Below are positions 62,415 to 64,000 of a stretch of 64,000 nucleotides of DNA, one piece after another (position 1 is the stretch's first letter; each line of letters opens with the position of its first letter). The stretch is taken from positions 1,344,664 to 1,408,663 of the forward strand of contig NC_015557.1 in assembly GCF_000213785.1 (NCBI RefSeq), in the 5' to 3' direction. The notes under the pieces were generated by a model. The model was not told where the DNA came from. It worked only from the letters and a program-made list of their open reading frames with translations, and ran no database searches. The position numbers and the translations under genes were made by a program. This DNA is from Hydrogenobaculum sp. 3684. GTDB taxonomy: Bacteria; Aquificota; Aquificia; Aquificales; Aquificaceae.

Positions 62415-63608
62415 TCAATTATTTTTTGCCAAGTCTATATATAGATAAGGAGCATCGTATTTAGCTTTGATTGGTTCATAATCTCTTAGTTTTCTTGGAA
62501 GCATTACGTGGGATTTAAAGTTACCAGCCCTTACTATGATCTCATCCTCTCCTTTTATCACAGATATAGCGTCTTTTCTTATATATGGGGCTCTTAATTT
62601 CAACATGTAGTTGCCGTTTGATTGTAAGAACTCAAAAGGCTTATCTTTAAAAAGTATATCTGCGGGATTTTTATCTTTGTATATTAAATCAGATAACATT
62701 TCTAGCTTTTGCAAACCGCATACTTCTTCTTGCATAGTGGGTACATCAAATATAGGAGTAGGGTTAAACAAAGATTTTATCTCTTCAAGATAACTTTGTT
62801 GAGATTTTACCCATTCTTTGAAAAACTCACAATCTGCCACTTTGTCTTTTGGAAGGACTTTGTTTACCACAACAGCATCTACGTTTACACCAAAGAGATT
62901 AAAATACATATAAGCCCTTTGGCTTTCTTTTACCACCATCTTTTCTGGATTTGCCACTATTCTTACAGACGTTGTATCTGGATCTATAAGTATCTCATCT
63001 ACACCTTTTAGCTTTTCATAAAAGTTTTCAAGTGCTTGGAAATAATCATCATCGGGTAGCGGGACATCTGTTAACCTTTTTGCCACAGGCCTTGCCACTT
63101 TAAAGATCATGCGCTCTGTTTTAAATACACGTTTCATATACCATTTTAAAACCGTAGGCATCGAAACAAATCTAAGAGATTCTCCAGTGGGTGGTAAGTC
63201 TAGTATCAATACATCAAACTCTTTATCTTTGTAATATTTGTTTACGTACAGCAAGCTTGTGACTTCTTCCATGCCAGGAAGTATGGCTAGTTCTTCTGAT
63301 AAAACCCCATCAAGCCCTGTGGTGTTAAAAAGAAGCTCTAAAAATCTATAGACATCTCCCCAATATCTATCTATTTCTTCTTGAATGTCTATTTCTTGTA
63401 TATAAAGATTTTCATTTATCTGAATTGGAAGACCTTTAACGGCATATTTTTGCTCATCTGGTATATCAAAAGAATCTCCTAAACTGTGGGCTGGGTCTAA
63501 AGACACTACAATTGTCTTATAACCCATTTTGGAAAGCTTATAACCGGTAGCTGCCGATACCGTAGTTTTTCCTACACCACCTTTACCAGAAAAAAGTATT
63601 ATTCGCAT
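62415..63608 (-). CDS. ArsA/GET3-like ATPase
   Basis: 397 residues from ATG 63608, directly before the P loop (RIILFSGKGGVGKTT). Switch motifs LDPAHSLGDSFD (near 42) and LDLPPTGESLRF (near 140) define the ArsA family. The last 80 residues form an HSP20-like beta domain (IIVRAGNFKSHVMLP). One ATPase unit is present, so it works as a dimer. No arsenite permease is adjacent; many bacterial homologues of this form have no known cargo. Confidence 0.88.
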   Translation of the reverse strand: MRIILFSGKGGVGKTTVSAATGYKLSKMGYKTIVVSLDPAHSLGDSFDIPDEQKYAVKGLPIQINENLYIQEIDIQEEIDRYWGDVYRFLELLFNTTGLDGVLSEELAILPGMEEVTSLLYVNKYYKDKEFDVLILDLPPTGESLRFVSMPTVLKWYMKRVFKTERMIFKVARPVAKRLTDVPLPDDDYFQALENFYEKLKGVDEILIDPDTTSVRIVANPEKMVVKESQRAYMYFNLFGVNVDAVVVNKVLPKDKVADCEFFKEWVKSQQSYLEEIKSLFNPTPIFDVPTMQEEVCGLQKLEMLSDLIYKDKNPADILFKDKPFEFLQSNGNYMLKLRAPYIRKDAISVIKGEDEIIVRAGNFKSHVMLPRKLRDYEPIKAKYDAPYLYIDLAKNN

Positions 63609-63646
63609 ATACAAAATTTAATATATAGAAATTAAAAGTCAATCTT

Positions 63647-64000
63647 TTAAATGTTTATCTCGGTAAAATCCTTTATACAACCTTCTTTTTCGCAAGGATT
63701 TTCCCTTGATACTAGACATGTTTTCATGCCGGCTTTTTTAGCAGCGTTTATCTCATCTTCTATATCTGACAAAAATAATATTTCTTTAGGGTCTAAACCT
63801 ATGGTTGAGGCTATTTTCAGATAGGAATCTGGGTCTTTTTTAGAACCTACTGTTGTATCAAAAAACCCATCAAAAAGGTATGTGATATCTCCGTAAGAGG
63901 AGTGTCCAAAAAATAGTTTTTGGGCTTTTATAGACCCAGAAGAATACACAAAAATTTTGTATCCTTTTTCTTTTAACTCTTTTAGTTTGATATAAGCATC
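63647..64000 (-). CDS. mtnC: Enolase-phosphatase E1 of methionine salvage, partial
   Basis: The reading frame is open to the window edge, so the N-terminal part is missing; about 117 residues are visible. VYSSGSIKAQKLFFGHSSYGD, then GFFDTTVGSKKDPDSYLKIA and FLSDIEDEINAAKKAGM match MtnC, a HAD phosphatase that converts 2,3-diketo-5-methylthiopentyl-1-phosphate. The HAD motif II Ser and motif IV Asp pair are visible. It complements the metE and polyamine genes, since polyamine synthesis yields methylthioadenosine. Confidence 0.88.
   Translation of the reverse strand, partial: DAYIKLKELKEKGYKIFVYSSGSIKAQKLFFGHSSYGDITYLFDGFFDTTVGSKKDPDSYLKIASTIGLDPKEILFLSDIEDEINAAKKAGMKTCLVSRENPCEKEGCIKDFTEINI

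Overview
The window is 64 kb of densely packed, AT-rich bacterial chromosome, with no insertion sequence, prophage or CRISPR array. Gene content points to a chemolithoautotroph of the Aquificales, most like Hydrogenobaculum. It carries a biotin-dependent carboxylase next to a two-subunit 2-oxoacid:ferredoxin oxidoreductase (reductive TCA cycle). It also has a tandem-CxxC protein disulfide oxidoreductase, a DHH-CBS-poly(A) polymerase fusion protein of the Aquifex kind, System II cytochrome c maturation genes, and a Gram-negative envelope (TonB receptor, outer-membrane barrel, lipoprotein). The genus is inferred from gene content, not from any search.

Layout: 0-4.6 kb holds the end of a carboxylase large subunit, korAB, then a pentapeptide-repeat protein and a DUF4337-like membrane protein. 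4.6-9 kb holds polX, the tRNA nucleotidyltransferase-like fusion, tRNA-Asp and a CAU tRNA. 9-13.7 kb holds an Old Yellow Enzyme and a three-gene unit of membrane diguanylate cyclase, TonB-dependent receptor and small secreted protein. 13.7-25.6 kb holds purB, a CDP-alcohol transferase, era, redox genes (disulfide oxidoreductase, hemerythrin, thioredoxin reductase-like), a DksA-like protein, gatA, tsaB, a UvrD/PcrA helicase, a K+ channel and a sugar-nucleotide epimerase. 25.6-35.4 kb holds a copper chaperone, an MFS transporter, a glycosyltransferase, tRNA-Leu, ymdB, a PilZ protein, a TPR lipoprotein, a UbiA-family transferase, an outer-membrane protein, trpG, an ABC exporter and tRNA-Ser. 35.4-43.4 kb holds a four-cluster ferredoxin, murE, nth, flhA-flhF-flhG and a uracil-DNA glycosylase. 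From 43.4 kb nearly all genes are on the minus strand apart from a plus-strand block at 54.6-58.0 kb (a SHOCT protein, metE, hemH): clpC, a transglutaminase-like protein, tRNA-Phe, resB, a SpoVG-like protein, def, ccdA, murJ, nfi, an AMMECR1 protein, PAP2, fmt, ubiX, cmk, an interrupted small gene, a CDGSH protein, an ornithine/lysine decarboxylase-like enzyme, an ArsA-like ATPase and a partial mtnC.

Two modes of translation start seem to coexist. One group of genes has a strong AGGAGG 5-6 nt before the start (korA, korB, the disulfide oxidoreductase, hemerythrin, outer-membrane protein, metE, CDGSH protein). A second group of a dozen or so has a TATAAT-like hexamer whose last base is only 6-7 nt upstream of the start codon and no Shine-Dalgarno sequence, which predicts leaderless mRNAs. 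Most other genes are translationally coupled by ATGA or TGATG overlaps. The most interesting items are this leaderless signature, the diguanylate cyclase/TonB receptor/secreted protein operon, a small gene broken by one stop codon, a tRNA-Phe placed 4 nt before a start codon, and a SpoVG-like protein between def and resB.
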